DNA of 64,000 nucleotides. Origin: JAJCYK01 sp965212195 (GTDB taxonomy: Bacteria; Bacteroidota; Bacteroidia; Cytophagales; Cyclobacteriaceae). Below are positions 1 through 8,889 of this stretch, one piece after another (within the stretch, counting starts at the first letter, position 1; the number at the start of each line of letters is the position of its first letter). Both the position numbers and the translations under genes were made by a program. The stretch is from positions 372,001 through 436,000 of the forward strand of contig CBDBUW010000002.1 of the NCBI GenBank assembly GCA_965212195.1. Direction: 5' to 3'. The notes under the pieces are model-generated. The model saw only the letters and a program-made list of their open reading frames with translations, ran no database searches and had not been told where the DNA came from.

Positions 1-1254
1 AAACTGCTTGATCTGCCCGCAGGATTTTCCTATAAAGTGATCTCCCGCTGGGGCAACCCCATGAGTGACGGACTGCTAACTCCAAATATGGCTGACGGCA
101 TGGCTGCCTTCGCGGGAGCCAAGGGAAAGGTAGTACTGGTCCGAAATCATGAGATAAGCACCCTTGATTGGAAAAGCAGTGCCTTTGGTGAAGATCTTTC
201 GTTGATAAAGAAATTGAGTCCGCAGCAATTTTACGATTACGGAAAAGGACTGGCACCCTGCCTCGGAGGCACTACCACCCTAGTTTATAATGAAAATGCC
301 CAACGGGTTGAGAGCGAGTTTCTCAGCCTGGCCGGCACTATACGCAATTGCGCAGGAGGTAAAACTCCCTGGAATAGTTGGATAACTTGTGAAGAGACTA
401 CTGAAAAGGCCGGACTAACCAACGAAAAGGATCATGGGTACAATTTTGAAGTACCTGCTACTACGAAAATAGGACTTGCCGACCCCGTCCCTTTGAAAGA
501 AATGGGTCGTTTCAATCATGAAGCCGTATGTGTTGACCCCCGCACCAGTATCGTCTATCAAACCGAGGATCAACACGACGGATTGATATATCGGTATATC
601 CCAAACTCCCCTCGGCAATTGGGTAAAGGCGGTAAACTACAGGCTTTAGTACTTGCAGAAATGCCCAGTGCTGACACTCGGAATTGGGAGGACCTGACTA
701 CCCCCAAAATCACCCTTAATCAGCAACTTAAAGTTCGCTGGATTGATATTAATAATGTGGAGTCCCCGGAAGACGATCTGCGCCTGTTAGGATTTGATAA
801 GGGAGCTGCTCGCTTTGCACGTGGTGAAGGCATGTGGTTTGGTGACAATGAAGTCTACTTTGCCTGTACCAATGGCGGCCACATTAAGCAAGGTCAAGTC
901 TGGCGATATCAACCAAGCCGTTTTGAAGGAACACCTGAAGAAAAAAAGGCGCCCGGAACCCTGGAGCTATTTGCAGAACCCAACGACACCGAAGTATGTA
1001 AAAGTTGCGACAACCTTACCGTGGCGCCATGGGGCGGTTTAATTTTATGCGAAGATCATGAGGCACCCTATATCGTGGGGTTAACACCCTCAGGAACGTT
1101 TTATAAATTTGGAGCTAATGTTGGTCACCCCGATTCGGAATTTGCCGGTGCTACTTTCTCTCCTTCCGGAAATACCCTCTTTGTAAACATTCAGGTATAC
1201 GGATTGACTTTTGCTATTACCGGTCCTTGGCAAAAGCCAGATTTAATTTCGTAG
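1..1254 (+). CDS. PhoX-family (DUF839) phosphatase, 5' truncated by window edge
   Basis: The reading frame is open from base 1 (K-L-L-D-L-P-A-G-F) and ends at TAG 1252-1254, so the N-terminus and any signal lie outside the window. The internal ATG at 61 is not the start. The protein carries PhoX/DUF839 hallmarks: N-H-E-I-S early on, the G-G-T-T-T-L segment, 'NSWITCEET', 'GRFNHEAVCVDP', 'YQTEDQHDGLIYRYIP', and a late 'PWGGLILCEDHEAPY'. Known PhoX enzymes are calcium/iron-dependent phosphomonoesterases exported by Tat; many DUF839 relatives are uncharacterised, so the substrate is unproven. The next gene on the same strand begins 41 bases downstream. Confidence 0.85.
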   Translation, partial: KLLDLPAGFSYKVISRWGNPMSDGLLTPNMADGMAAFAGAKGKVVLVRNHEISTLDWKSSAFGEDLSLIKKLSPQQFYDYGKGLAPCLGGTTTLVYNENAQRVESEFLSLAGTIRNCAGGKTPWNSWITCEETTEKAGLTNEKDHGYNFEVPATTKIGLADPVPLKEMGRFNHEAVCVDPRTSIVYQTEDQHDGLIYRYIPNSPRQLGKGGKLQALVLAEMPSADTRNWEDLTTPKITLNQQLKVRWIDINNVESPEDDLRLLGFDKGAARFARGEGMWFGDNEVYFACTNGGHIKQGQVWRYQPSRFEGTPEEKKAPGTLELFAEPNDTEVCKSCDNLTVAPWGGLILCEDHEAPYIVGLTPSGTFYKFGANVGHPDSEFAGATFSPSGNTLFVNIQVYGLTFAITGPWQKPDLIS

Positions 1255-1295
1255 CACAGGTTTCAGAACTAAATCAACAACCTAAAGCTACTTTA

Positions 1296-2192
1296 ATGAA
1301 CAATCGCACACTACCCAAAACTTCCTGGAAGATCAGTGAGATCGGGTTCGGTTGTATGTCCCTGCAGCCGAAAGCCATAAATAACCAGGCGCTGTTACAA
1401 AATGCCTTCGAGCTGGGCATCAATTATTTCGATACAGCCGATCTCTACGATCAGGGAGAAAATGAAAGAATCGTGGGTGAGGCGCTCAAACCCTTTCGTC
1501 AACAGGTGTATATTGCCACTAAAGTAGGCAACCAATGGCGTGCCGACGGATCCGGTTGGGATTGGAATCCCAGTAAAGAATATATTATGGAAGCGGTTAA
1601 GGGTAGCCTGTCCAGACTGCAAACCGATTATATTGACCTTTATCAACTACATGGCGGCACTATCGATGATCCCATTGATGAAACTATCGAAGCCTTCGAG
1701 ATCTTAAAGTCGCAGGGGTTGATCCGGGAATACGGGATCTCTTCCATTCGTCCCAATGTGATTTGGGAATACCTTAAACGATCGCATATGGTGAGTGTTA
1801 TGATGCAATATAGTCTGCTGGATCGACGTCCTGAGGAAAGTTGTTTAGACTTGCTAAAGGATCATGATATTGGGGTCATGGTGCGGGGCGCTGTGGCTAA
1901 GGGTTTGTTGATCGATAAACCCCCTACCCCCTACCTGGATTACTCAGCGGAACAAGTGGCACAAGCGGCTGCAGCCGTAAAGAGTATCTCCGGAGCTCAC
2001 CGATCCCCGGGACAATCTGCTATCAGGTATGTGCTACAGCATCCTGCAATAAGCAGCGTGGTGGCTGGTATTCGTAACAAAGCCCAATTACAGGATAACT
2101 CCGCTGCCAGTAATAGCGATCCGCTAACAGGCCAAGAAGCAGGTTATTTAAAAAATGTAGTTCCCGCCAACCGCTATCAGCACCATCGCTAA
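1296..2192 (+). CDS. Aldo/keto reductase
   Basis: A 298-residue NAD(P)H-dependent aldo/keto reductase with a TIM-barrel fold. Visible signatures are 'GINYFDTADLYDQGENE' (catalytic Asp and Tyr), 'IATKVG' (Lys strand), 'DYIDLYQLHGG' (His), and a C-terminal cofactor-binding stretch around 'SVVAGIRN'. The start is placed at ATG 1296 because it begins the family-typical N-terminus (MNNRTLPKTSW, first barrel strand following); an upstream frame extension to 1227 overlaps the phosphatase gene and adds nothing recognisable. Its stop codon overlaps, tail to tail, the stop of the propeller gene on the other strand (CTAA at 2189-2192). Substrate unknown. Confidence 0.88.
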   Translation: MNNRTLPKTSWKISEIGFGCMSLQPKAINNQALLQNAFELGINYFDTADLYDQGENERIVGEALKPFRQQVYIATKVGNQWRADGSGWDWNPSKEYIMEAVKGSLSRLQTDYIDLYQLHGGTIDDPIDETIEAFEILKSQGLIREYGISSIRPNVIWEYLKRSHMVSVMMQYSLLDRRPEESCLDLLKDHDIGVMVRGAVAKGLLIDKPPTPYLDYSAEQVAQAAAAVKSISGAHRSPGQSAIRYVLQHPAISSVVAGIRNKAQLQDNSAASNSDPLTGQEAGYLKNVVPANRYQHHR

Positions 2193-5100
2193 TCCGAAAG
2201 GATCACCGCAGGGATCTGCTTTTCCTTAAAAAGACTGTTATACGCTGCCAGTTCCTCATTTATGATATTATCCAACACCTGCTTCTGCTGCTGCCATTGC
2301 CCAGTAAGATCCTTCATACGTTGACGGGCTCCTTCCGTTAGCCTGGGGTCGTGATTATCTACATAACCCTTCAAAAACATAAACTCCGCGCTTAATTTTG
2401 AGCGGAAATTGACCATATCCTGTTGCGTTTTCATTTTATTCTGCAAAAGCGCTCCTTCCCACTGGTTTATACGGGCCATTACAGAATCTCCCTGGGTTAG
2501 CAAGTCCTGGTATTCCTCTTGGTCTTTTAGCAGCTCCTGGTATTGCTGTAATTGAGTTTTGGCTTTGCGCATTTTATTGATGCTCTGGTGGATCTCTATC
2601 ACAGTAGCATCAATCTCTGCTAACATCAGCTGTTGTTCGTGAAAATCACCGGGACTGATGATCCAGTTGGGATCCGACATCAAAGTAATGGCGGTACTTA
2701 CAGTGTCACTATTGTTCATTAGACGGGCCCGGTAGTTCCCCGGGGCCACCCCGTGACCTCGATAATCTCCCATGATAAAGGCCTTGTCCACAGCCTCCAG
2801 GGTTTCCTGATGAAGATCCCAATTAAAACGGTTCAAGCCTTTCTTGGCGGGAAGCACTGCAGGGGGCGGCGGGCCACCGGGTCGGGGTTTTAAAGACTCA
2901 TCCTTGATGCTGATGTAGGTGCGGATCACCTGATCCTGGTCGTTGAGGATCTGCAGTCTTATACCACTGCTGTCCGGTTCGGCCGGCAAGTAGTAATCCA
3001 ATATGACACCATTGGGAGGGTTTTGTCCAAAATTTGGAAAACGTATCCCTCCAAATCCACCCGATCTAAAACGTATGGTGGGTTTAGGGTCATAAATGGT
3101 AATACCTTGAGGAAATTTTCCCATGGATTGCTGAAGAGGACCCAGATCATCCAGGATCCAAAACCCCCTTCCCGCGGTAGAAGCTATCAGATCGTTGTCG
3201 GTAATGGTTAAATCTGTAATGGGTACCGGAGGCAGGTTCAGATCAAGTTTGTCCCAGGAACTTCCCCCGTTGAAACTAAGGTACAACCCTCTCTCGGTAG
3301 CAGCATACAGGAGACCGGGCTTTACGGGATCTTCTCTTAGGGCACGCACAAAATCATCCGGCCCAATACCATTGGATATGCGGGTCCAGGTATTCCCATA
3401 GTCCGTAGTTTTATAAATGTAGGGATCGTGGTCGTCAAACTTGTAGCGCATCGCCGCCAGATAGGCTGTGGCGGGGTCATGTGGTGACACCTCAATGCAA
3501 TTGATAATAGACTCAGGCAATCCAGCAGGTGTGACTTGATCCCAATTTACTCCTTCATCCCGGGTCAGGTGCACTAAGCCATCGTCACTGCCCACATAAA
3601 TGGTTCCTGCCTGGTGAAGTGAAGCGGCGATATACATGATGGTATTATAATTTTCCCCGCCCGCGGCCTCGTTGGTAAACGGACTTCCCCCTGCGCCCTG
3701 CCGCTCAATCTGATTGCGCGTTAGGTCCGGGCTTATTTCTTTCCAGCGGATACCGCCATCGATGGTGCGCAATAGCTTTTGAGCACCAAAGTACATGATA
3801 GCTGGGTTTTGCGGTTGCCAGATAAGCGGAGGATTCCAGTTGAACCGGTACTTCATATCCTTGGGGACCATGCCCAAGGCCAATTCCGGATATACATTTA
3901 TGGATTTATTGTTTTCAGTGTCCACTTGGTAGCGGGTAATAAATCCTTGGATGGAAGTACCGTATACTGTTTTAGGATTCTGAGGGTCGAAAGCCAGATA
4001 GGCGCTTTCTCCACCGGCCGCCGCATACCAATCCTTCCATCCGACCCCAATAAAATTGGTGCGGCTGGCAATGGCCATAGAGGTGTTGTCCTGCTGCCCT
4101 CCATAGACATAATACGGAAACCGGTCGTCCGTTACTACTCGATAAAACTGCGCAGTAGGCTGGTTTTGCTGAGTGGTCCAGGTTTCACCTCCATTTAAGG
4201 AAATGGTGGCGCCCCCATCATTGGCATTGATCATGATCTTATTGTTGGTAGGATTGATCCAATGATCATGAATATCAATATGGGGGATGGGCAAACTGTT
4301 GAAGGTCTTACCGCCGTCTATAGATCTCAAAAGGGGAGAGTTCAATACATAGACGGTGTTGACATCCTGTGGGTCCGCTTCTATCTCGATATAATACCAG
4401 GCCCGGGCAATTGTTATGCGATCTTTGCAAACTTGCTGCCATTTTTCTCCACCATTATTGGACCTATAAACCCCTCCCTTATCACCTTCAGCTTCAATCA
4501 CTGCGTAAACCACCTGGGGGTTGGCCGGGCTGACCGACACTCCTATTTTGCCCATTTCTTCAGGGAGGCCCTCCTCAAGCTTGTTCCAGGTTTTTCCCCC
4601 GTCAGTGGACTTGTGAATTCCGGAACCGGGACCACCGCTTTCCATAAGCCAGGGGTAACGTTGATGCTGCCACATGGCTGCATATAGTATCCTGGAGTTA
4701 GTGGCATCCATGGACAAACCACTTGCTCCTGTTTTATTGTCCACGAAAAGTAACCTGTTCCAGGTATTACCACCATCCTCAGTGCCATAAATTCCCTTGT
4801 CATCACTGGGGCCATATAAAGCCCCTTGCACGGATACATATACCTTGTCGGGATCGGAAGGATGCACAATAACATCACTTATATGATGTGCATTGGATAA
4901 TCCGATATGCTCCCAGCTTTTACCGGCATCGGTTGACTTGTACATGCCATCACCATGCGAGGTCATCACACCTCTTACGGCATGTTCGCCCATACCCACA
5001 TAGATTACATTGGGATCAGAAGGGCTAACCCCAATAGCCCCTACGGAGCCCGTGGCAAAATGATCGTCGGATATATTGGTCCAGGTAGTACCTGCGTCTG

Positions 5101-5344
5101 TGGTTTTCCACATGCCTCCACCGGTACTGCCCATATAATACATAAGAGGGTCCTGCACCACACCGGCCACCGCTACGCTACGGCCTCCCCGGTAAGGACC
5201 AATGTTCCGCCACTTGAGACCGCTGAAAAGTGCGGTATCCAGTTTTTGGACATTAGAGGTGCTTCTTTTCCGCCGTTGAGCATCTGCGGTATTAGGCCAC
5301 AGTAGCAATCCGGATATCAGGACAATAATTGGTGTTAGCTTCAT
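2189..5344 (-). CDS. Secreted sortilin/VPS10-type beta-propeller protein (BNR/Asp-box repeats)
   Basis: A 1051-residue exported protein with signal peptide MKLTPIIVLISGLLLWPNTADAQ. The body is a run of Asp-box repeats (S-T-D-G-G-K-T-W type, for example 'TTDAGTTW', 'STDAGKSW', 'GTEDGGNTW', 'STDGGKTW', 'SNNGGEKW', 'LNGGETW') in the first about 700 residues, as in VPS10/sortilin-like and 'glycosyl hydrolase' annotated proteins of Bacteroidota. The last about 200 residues are helical and charged, following a proline-rich linker. No glycosidase catalytic residues can be assigned, so the enzyme name commonly attached to the family is not supported. A paralogue of the same architecture lies at 41917-44994. 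Confidence 0.85.
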   Translation of the reverse strand: MKLTPIIVLISGLLLWPNTADAQRRKRSTSNVQKLDTALFSGLKWRNIGPYRGGRSVAVAGVVQDPLMYYMGSTGGGMWKTTDAGTTWTNISDDHFATGSVGAIGVSPSDPNVIYVGMGEHAVRGVMTSHGDGMYKSTDAGKSWEHIGLSNAHHISDVIVHPSDPDKVYVSVQGALYGPSDDKGIYGTEDGGNTWNRLLFVDNKTGASGLSMDATNSRILYAAMWQHQRYPWLMESGGPGSGIHKSTDGGKTWNKLEEGLPEEMGKIGVSVSPANPQVVYAVIEAEGDKGGVYRSNNGGEKWQQVCKDRITIARAWYYIEIEADPQDVNTVYVLNSPLLRSIDGGKTFNSLPIPHIDIHDHWINPTNNKIMINANDGGATISLNGGETWTTQQNQPTAQFYRVVTDDRFPYYVYGGQQDNTSMAIASRTNFIGVGWKDWYAAAGGESAYLAFDPQNPKTVYGTSIQGFITRYQVDTENNKSINVYPELALGMVPKDMKYRFNWNPPLIWQPQNPAIMYFGAQKLLRTIDGGIRWKEISPDLTRNQIERQGAGGSPFTNEAAGGENYNTIMYIAASLHQAGTIYVGSDDGLVHLTRDEGVNWDQVTPAGLPESIINCIEVSPHDPATAYLAAMRYKFDDHDPYIYKTTDYGNTWTRISNGIGPDDFVRALREDPVKPGLLYAATERGLYLSFNGGSSWDKLDLNLPPVPITDLTITDNDLIASTAGRGFWILDDLGPLQQSMGKFPQGITIYDPKPTIRFRSGGFGGIRFPNFGQNPPNGVILDYYLPAEPDSSGIRLQILNDQDQVIRTYISIKDESLKPRPGGPPPPAVLPAKKGLNRFNWDLHQETLEAVDKAFIMGDYRGHGVAPGNYRARLMNNSDTVSTAITLMSDPNWIISPGDFHEQQLMLAEIDATVIEIHQSINKMRKAKTQLQQYQELLKDQEEYQDLLTQGDSVMARINQWEGALLQNKMKTQQDMVNFRSKLSAEFMFLKGYVDNHDPRLTEGARQRMKDLTGQWQQQKQVLDNIINEELAAYNSLFKEKQIPAVILSD

Positions 5345-5665
5345 TTAACTAGTATTTGGATTCGAACAAATTAGAGATTATTGCTTAAATAGCAAAAGAG
5401 GAGGTCAACGAATGGAAGACGCCGACAGCCATCTAATCCGCCGCATCTAATGAACGACTACTATTAATTACCCCAATCTCAACCGCTGTACTCCTAAGCA
5501 GTAATTTAAGGGTGGGTGGGTGGCGGGGTGCCTTAGAAATAAATTTAGATTAACAATCAAAACAGATCAACCATGTACCGTCTACCGTCACGTTTTAACA
5601 AGATTTAACTCATCCCCTGATGCATCACTTAATACTCTTTTTTATTTTGCACACAAAATTTAAGT
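5345..5665. other. 321-base intergenic region with a G-quadruplex motif
   Basis: This divergent gap lies between the start of the propeller gene (minus strand) and the methyltransferase gene (plus strand) and should hold both promoters. The plus strand at 5510-5528 reads GGGTGGGTGGGTGGCGGGG, four G-tracts with 1-, 1- and 4-base loops, which fits a canonical intramolecular G-quadruplex. A T-rich stretch with TATTTTG at 5643-5649 is one base short of the Bacteroidota -7 consensus TAnnTTTG. No open frame of gene quality was seen. Confidence 0.5.
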
Positions 5666-6250
5666 ATGGACGACCAGCTAATACAAGATAAGCCCGCTCT
5701 TTGGCACACAGTCCAGAACAAATGCCGCGAAATTGGCTTTGATATGCCAGCTGATGAGAAAACCGGTTCACTATTAAGAACATTGGTAACCTCCAAAGCC
5801 TCCTCGAACTTCCTGGAGTTGGGTACGGGCATAGGTGCCTCTCTCTGTTGGATGATGGACGGAATGGACTCGGAGTCACGTCTGACTTCGGTAGATAATG
5901 ATCCGGAATTGATTGAAATCGTACAAGGCCTTTTTGGTAATGATCCACGACTGAGTTTAGTCTGTCAAGATGGTGCTCAATGGATCGAAGAATACCATGG
6001 ACCAGGCTTTGACCTTATTTTTGCCGATGCCTGGCCCGGAAAATATAGTCAAGTTGAGTCATTGTTGGAAAAGTTAAATCCTGGAGGACTGTACCTGGTG
6101 GATGATATGGACCCTCAAGCTAATTGGCCGGAGGGACATAAGGAACACGCTAATGATCTGGTTACATTCCTGGATTCCCGAAAGCATCTGGTAATCACTA
6201 AACTAAACTGGTCAACCGGGTTGATAATGGCTACAAAACGACCTGCCTGA
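5666..6250 (+). CDS. Class I SAM-dependent O-methyltransferase-like protein
   Basis: A 194-residue cytosolic protein with the Rossmann-type SAM fold of the O-methyltransferase family. Motif I is 'FLELGTGIGASLCWMM' near residue 50, followed by 'LTSVDNDPELIEIVQ' (acidic residue binding the ribose), 'DLIFADAWPGKY' (motif with the Asp typical of catechol-type enzymes) and 'PGGLYLVDDM'. Length is normal for the family (about 190-220). The start is the first ATG of the frame, well placed after an AT-rich leader. The acceptor substrate cannot be read from sequence or context; it stands alone between convergent neighbours. Confidence 0.8.
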   Translation: MDDQLIQDKPALWHTVQNKCREIGFDMPADEKTGSLLRTLVTSKASSNFLELGTGIGASLCWMMDGMDSESRLTSVDNDPELIEIVQGLFGNDPRLSLVCQDGAQWIEEYHGPGFDLIFADAWPGKYSQVESLLEKLNPGGLYLVDDMDPQANWPEGHKEHANDLVTFLDSRKHLVITKLNWSTGLIMATKRPA

Positions 6251-6266
6251 AGAACTTAGTTATATA

Positions 6267-6617
6267 CTAGCACTTTGCCACACCCGACAGCCCGGTGTAA
6301 ACATGCAGGATTTCCAGCTTCTTCAGTGCAGTGGCCTGGTTCAACACCGCTTTGATATACATTTGAATGTCCCCATTCTCACTTAAGGGACTTTTATTCA
6401 GCTTGAATACCATAACCCCTGACCACATGCAGGTATATTCAATATTCAACTCGTCAATTTTGTTGACTGCGTATTCAATATCGTCGTATTGATCGCCGGA
6501 GATGTCCGTTATTTTAGTCACTATAATACTATCGTAGGAGTCCATTTCTGTTGCCGGTTGCAGGTTTGTGGGGGCCAATAACAATACGGCAGATACTATT
6601 AATGAAAAAAGCTTCAT
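6267..6617 (-). CDS. Small exported protein of unknown function
   Basis: A 116-residue protein with a clear N-terminal signal sequence (MKLFSLIVSAVLLLAPTNLQPATE). The mature part is mixed alpha/beta with one Cys at 'EYTCMWSG' and one at the extreme C-terminus ('GVAKC'), which could form a disulfide outside the cytoplasm. I do not recognise the family. It is separated from the upstream cupin gene by about 115 bases and ends convergently 16 bases from the methyltransferase gene. Confidence 0.6.
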   Translation of the reverse strand: MKLFSLIVSAVLLLAPTNLQPATEMDSYDSIIVTKITDISGDQYDDIEYAVNKIDELNIEYTCMWSGVMVFKLNKSPLSENGDIQMYIKAVLNQATALKKLEILHVYTGLSGVAKC

Positions 6618-6732
6618 GATTCTACAAATTTGATCAATCCCTGAAATTGGACTAAATGGGGCGCTACTGCAATGATTTTTGCCAGTTCTAAAACAGACTT
6701 ACATTAATCTCTTGCATCAATCCATTGAATAC

Positions 6733-7257
6733 TCACTGATTAATGGGATGGTCTCTGGTAAGACTGGAAATGAGTTCTGAATATTGTGGATATTGTGAAA
6801 TGAGTGCTGATGCGGAAGCAAATTCCGGATCGCTGGGATGAAAGCCCGGAGCCATTGAGGTGCTTATTAGCGTGAATCCATGTGATCCTCCGGGCAGCGG
6901 CCGAGAGCCCTGCCAACAATTTCTGGGGGCATGGATCTGAGGAATTTGGTCCTGGTCAAGTTGCATCCCCAACAATTTTCTTTCTCCGGTGCCGTCAGCA
7001 TATAGAAATAGCATCTCCAACGCATCCCCGTAGTGATAATAATACAGTTCGTCGGTGGGCAGCCGGTGCATGGCCGAAAATTGGGCGGCCGTTTCTAGGT
7101 AAAATATAGCTCCGCTTAAATCTCTGGGGTCCTGATAACGGGATGGCAATTGTGGGAGCTGCAGTTTTTCATCGGCGGTATAGCTTACTGAAAAATAGCC
7201 CCCCTCCTGTGGCAAGGGTTGCAATCGCAAGACTTCAATGATCTCCTCAGCGGTCAT
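6733..7257 (-). CDS. DUF985 (YML079W-like) cupin protein
   Basis: A 174-residue single-domain cupin. Diagnostic pieces are 'LQPLPQEGGYFSVSY' near the N-terminus, 'FYLETAAQFSAMHRLPTDELYYYHYGDALEML' in the metal-site-like strands, and 'WQGSRP...GFTLISTSMAPGF', the conserved strand block of the DUF985/cupin_5 family. Structures in the family show a jelly-roll with a small-molecule pocket but the reaction is not established. Its ATG overlaps the last bases of the upstream peptidase gene (overlap 7254-7257), so the two are almost certainly translated from one message. Confidence 0.85.
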   Translation of the reverse strand: MTAEEIIEVLRLQPLPQEGGYFSVSYTADEKLQLPQLPSRYQDPRDLSGAIFYLETAAQFSAMHRLPTDELYYYHYGDALEMLFLYADGTGERKLLGMQLDQDQIPQIHAPRNCWQGSRPLPGGSHGFTLISTSMAPGFHPSDPEFASASALISQYPQYSELISSLTRDHPINQ

Positions 7258-8768
7258 TTTATGGACTCTGTTAGAATGGCATAAATGGTCTGGATCCCCT
7301 CCACGTAATTCCCTACCCTGATGTTTTCATTAGGGCTGTGTTGGTTGTTATCCCGGTTGACCGTGGGCACCGTAACCGCGGGAATACCCAATTCATTTAC
7401 GAACGGAGAAATGGGAATGCTGCCACCAGAAGTCCTTTGTTTGATAGGAGCTTTCCCGAAAGCTTTGATCAAGGCGCGGTCCAGCCATAAACCCACTTGA
7501 GAATCGAAATCAGTGCGAAATGCCAAGTAAGAGGTTTCCGCGTTGAATTGACAAATTCGTTCATAACGGGCCCGCTCCTGGGCAGTAGGAGGCTTATCTG
7601 TCACGAAATAGCCTTGTTTCTCGATATGATTCCTAATAAGATTGATGAGTCGTGGTGGATCGCTCTCCAACACCAAGCGTACGTCAATTTCGGCAATAGC
7701 GCTACTGGGGATAATAGTTCTCACCTCCTCTCTTACCCAGCCCGCAGACATTCCCCTCACATTCAGTGACGGATACTGCAGGGATTCCTGGTAGCTTGGC
7801 GCAACCTTATCAGCGGCGGCGATGCCCAGTTTTGAATTAATGAACGCTTCATCATCCGGAACCTGCTGCAAAATGGACTTCACATCATCGCTTAAGGAGA
7901 TGCCCTGGTAAAATCCTGGTATGGTCACCCGACCGCCTTCATCCTTCATGCTGGCAATCAATTGAGACAGTCGCACAGCAGGATTGGGAGCATAATTACC
8001 GTAATGTCCGCTATGCTGAGGAGCGATAGGGCCAAATACTTCCAGAGTAATATCGGTAATACCTCGGGCTCCAAAGGTAAGTGATGGTTGATTGGATATA
8101 TGTCTGGGCCCATCAAATATGATCAGCATATCAGCTTGCAGCGCCTCCCGATGCGCCGTCACCGCCTCTGGAAGATGAGGAGAACCCAATTCCTCTTCGA
8201 AGTCCATGATCACTTTCATATTAAAATTTGGTGATTCCTTTTCCGCCTTCATGAGATCCATGGCGGTGAGGAACATAGCCACCGGACCTTTGGCATCAGA
8301 CGCGGATCGTGCGAAAATTCTCCAGTCGGGGTGGAAATCGGACCTTTGCAAACTGCGCCAATCAATTACCTCCCAATCACCTGCAGCGTTCTTACGTTTA
8401 AGAGTGGCCTGATAAGGATCTTCCTGGTGCCAATATGATGTGTCTACAGGTTGCCCATCGATTTGCAGGTAGATTAACACTGTGGGAGCCTTTTTTTTTC
8501 TAGTTCTCAGCTCCGCAAGCAATAAAGGCACGGTAGCGGTAGAAAGTCTCTTGGTAGAAAATCCCCTATCAGCAAAATGCTGTTCGCACCATTGCACATT
8601 ATGTTCAATATCTTCGGGATAGTGGGCATCATTGGGAATACTTAAGAGGTCCTTGAACTCTGCAAAAGAACCTTGAGCATATTCCTTAAAAACTTGATCA
8701 TCGGGCATCTGGGCGTTTGCTGATGGGAAAATCAAGAGGGCAAGCAGGATGATTGTTATTAACTTCAT
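7254..8768 (-). CDS. Exported M20-family metallopeptidase
   Basis: A 504-residue zinc peptidase or amidase of the M20 family with signal peptide MKLITIILLALLIFPSANAQ. The start at 8768 is chosen because it begins the signal; 17 upstream codons in frame add no sense. M20 landmarks are 'FARSASDAKGPVAMF' (bridging Asp region), 'DFEEELGSPH' (catalytic Glu-Glu), 'IIFDGPRH', a dimerisation insert beginning 'FGARGITDITLEV', and 'SGGSIPISPF' plus a late His in 'NQHSPNENI'. The family hydrolyses di- and tripeptides or acyl-amino acids. Coupled by a 4-base overlap to the downstream cupin gene. Confidence 0.88.
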   Translation of the reverse strand: MKLITIILLALLIFPSANAQMPDDQVFKEYAQGSFAEFKDLLSIPNDAHYPEDIEHNVQWCEQHFADRGFSTKRLSTATVPLLLAELRTRKKKAPTVLIYLQIDGQPVDTSYWHQEDPYQATLKRKNAAGDWEVIDWRSLQRSDFHPDWRIFARSASDAKGPVAMFLTAMDLMKAEKESPNFNMKVIMDFEEELGSPHLPEAVTAHREALQADMLIIFDGPRHISNQPSLTFGARGITDITLEVFGPIAPQHSGHYGNYAPNPAVRLSQLIASMKDEGGRVTIPGFYQGISLSDDVKSILQQVPDDEAFINSKLGIAAADKVAPSYQESLQYPSLNVRGMSAGWVREEVRTIIPSSAIAEIDVRLVLESDPPRLINLIRNHIEKQGYFVTDKPPTAQERARYERICQFNAETSYLAFRTDFDSQVGLWLDRALIKAFGKAPIKQRTSGGSIPISPFVNELGIPAVTVPTVNRDNNQHSPNENIRVGNYVEGIQTIYAILTESIK

Positions 8769-8889
8769 AGCGATAAGAGGTGAGCCTAAATCTAAAAAAA
8801 ATTTGCAAATACCCCTCAAAGCCCTTTACGATCTCCTGAAACCAGGGATTCTTTGTATATTAATTTGCGATTCAACCAAAACACAAACT

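Noticed and set aside
2189..2192. Tail-to-tail gene overlaps here and at 46361-46382, 59235-59259 and the abutting stops at 56772/56773
   Set aside because: Common in compact bacterial genomes and not evidence of anything beyond gene density.
3779..4198. 139-residue open frame opposite the first propeller gene
   Set aside because: Repetitive Asp-box coding on the other strand produces such frames; no family features are seen.
5643..5649. TATTTTG as a -7 promoter element (also at 35895-35901)
   Set aside because: One base shorter than TAnnTTTG and no -33 element at the correct distance; too weak to list as promoters.
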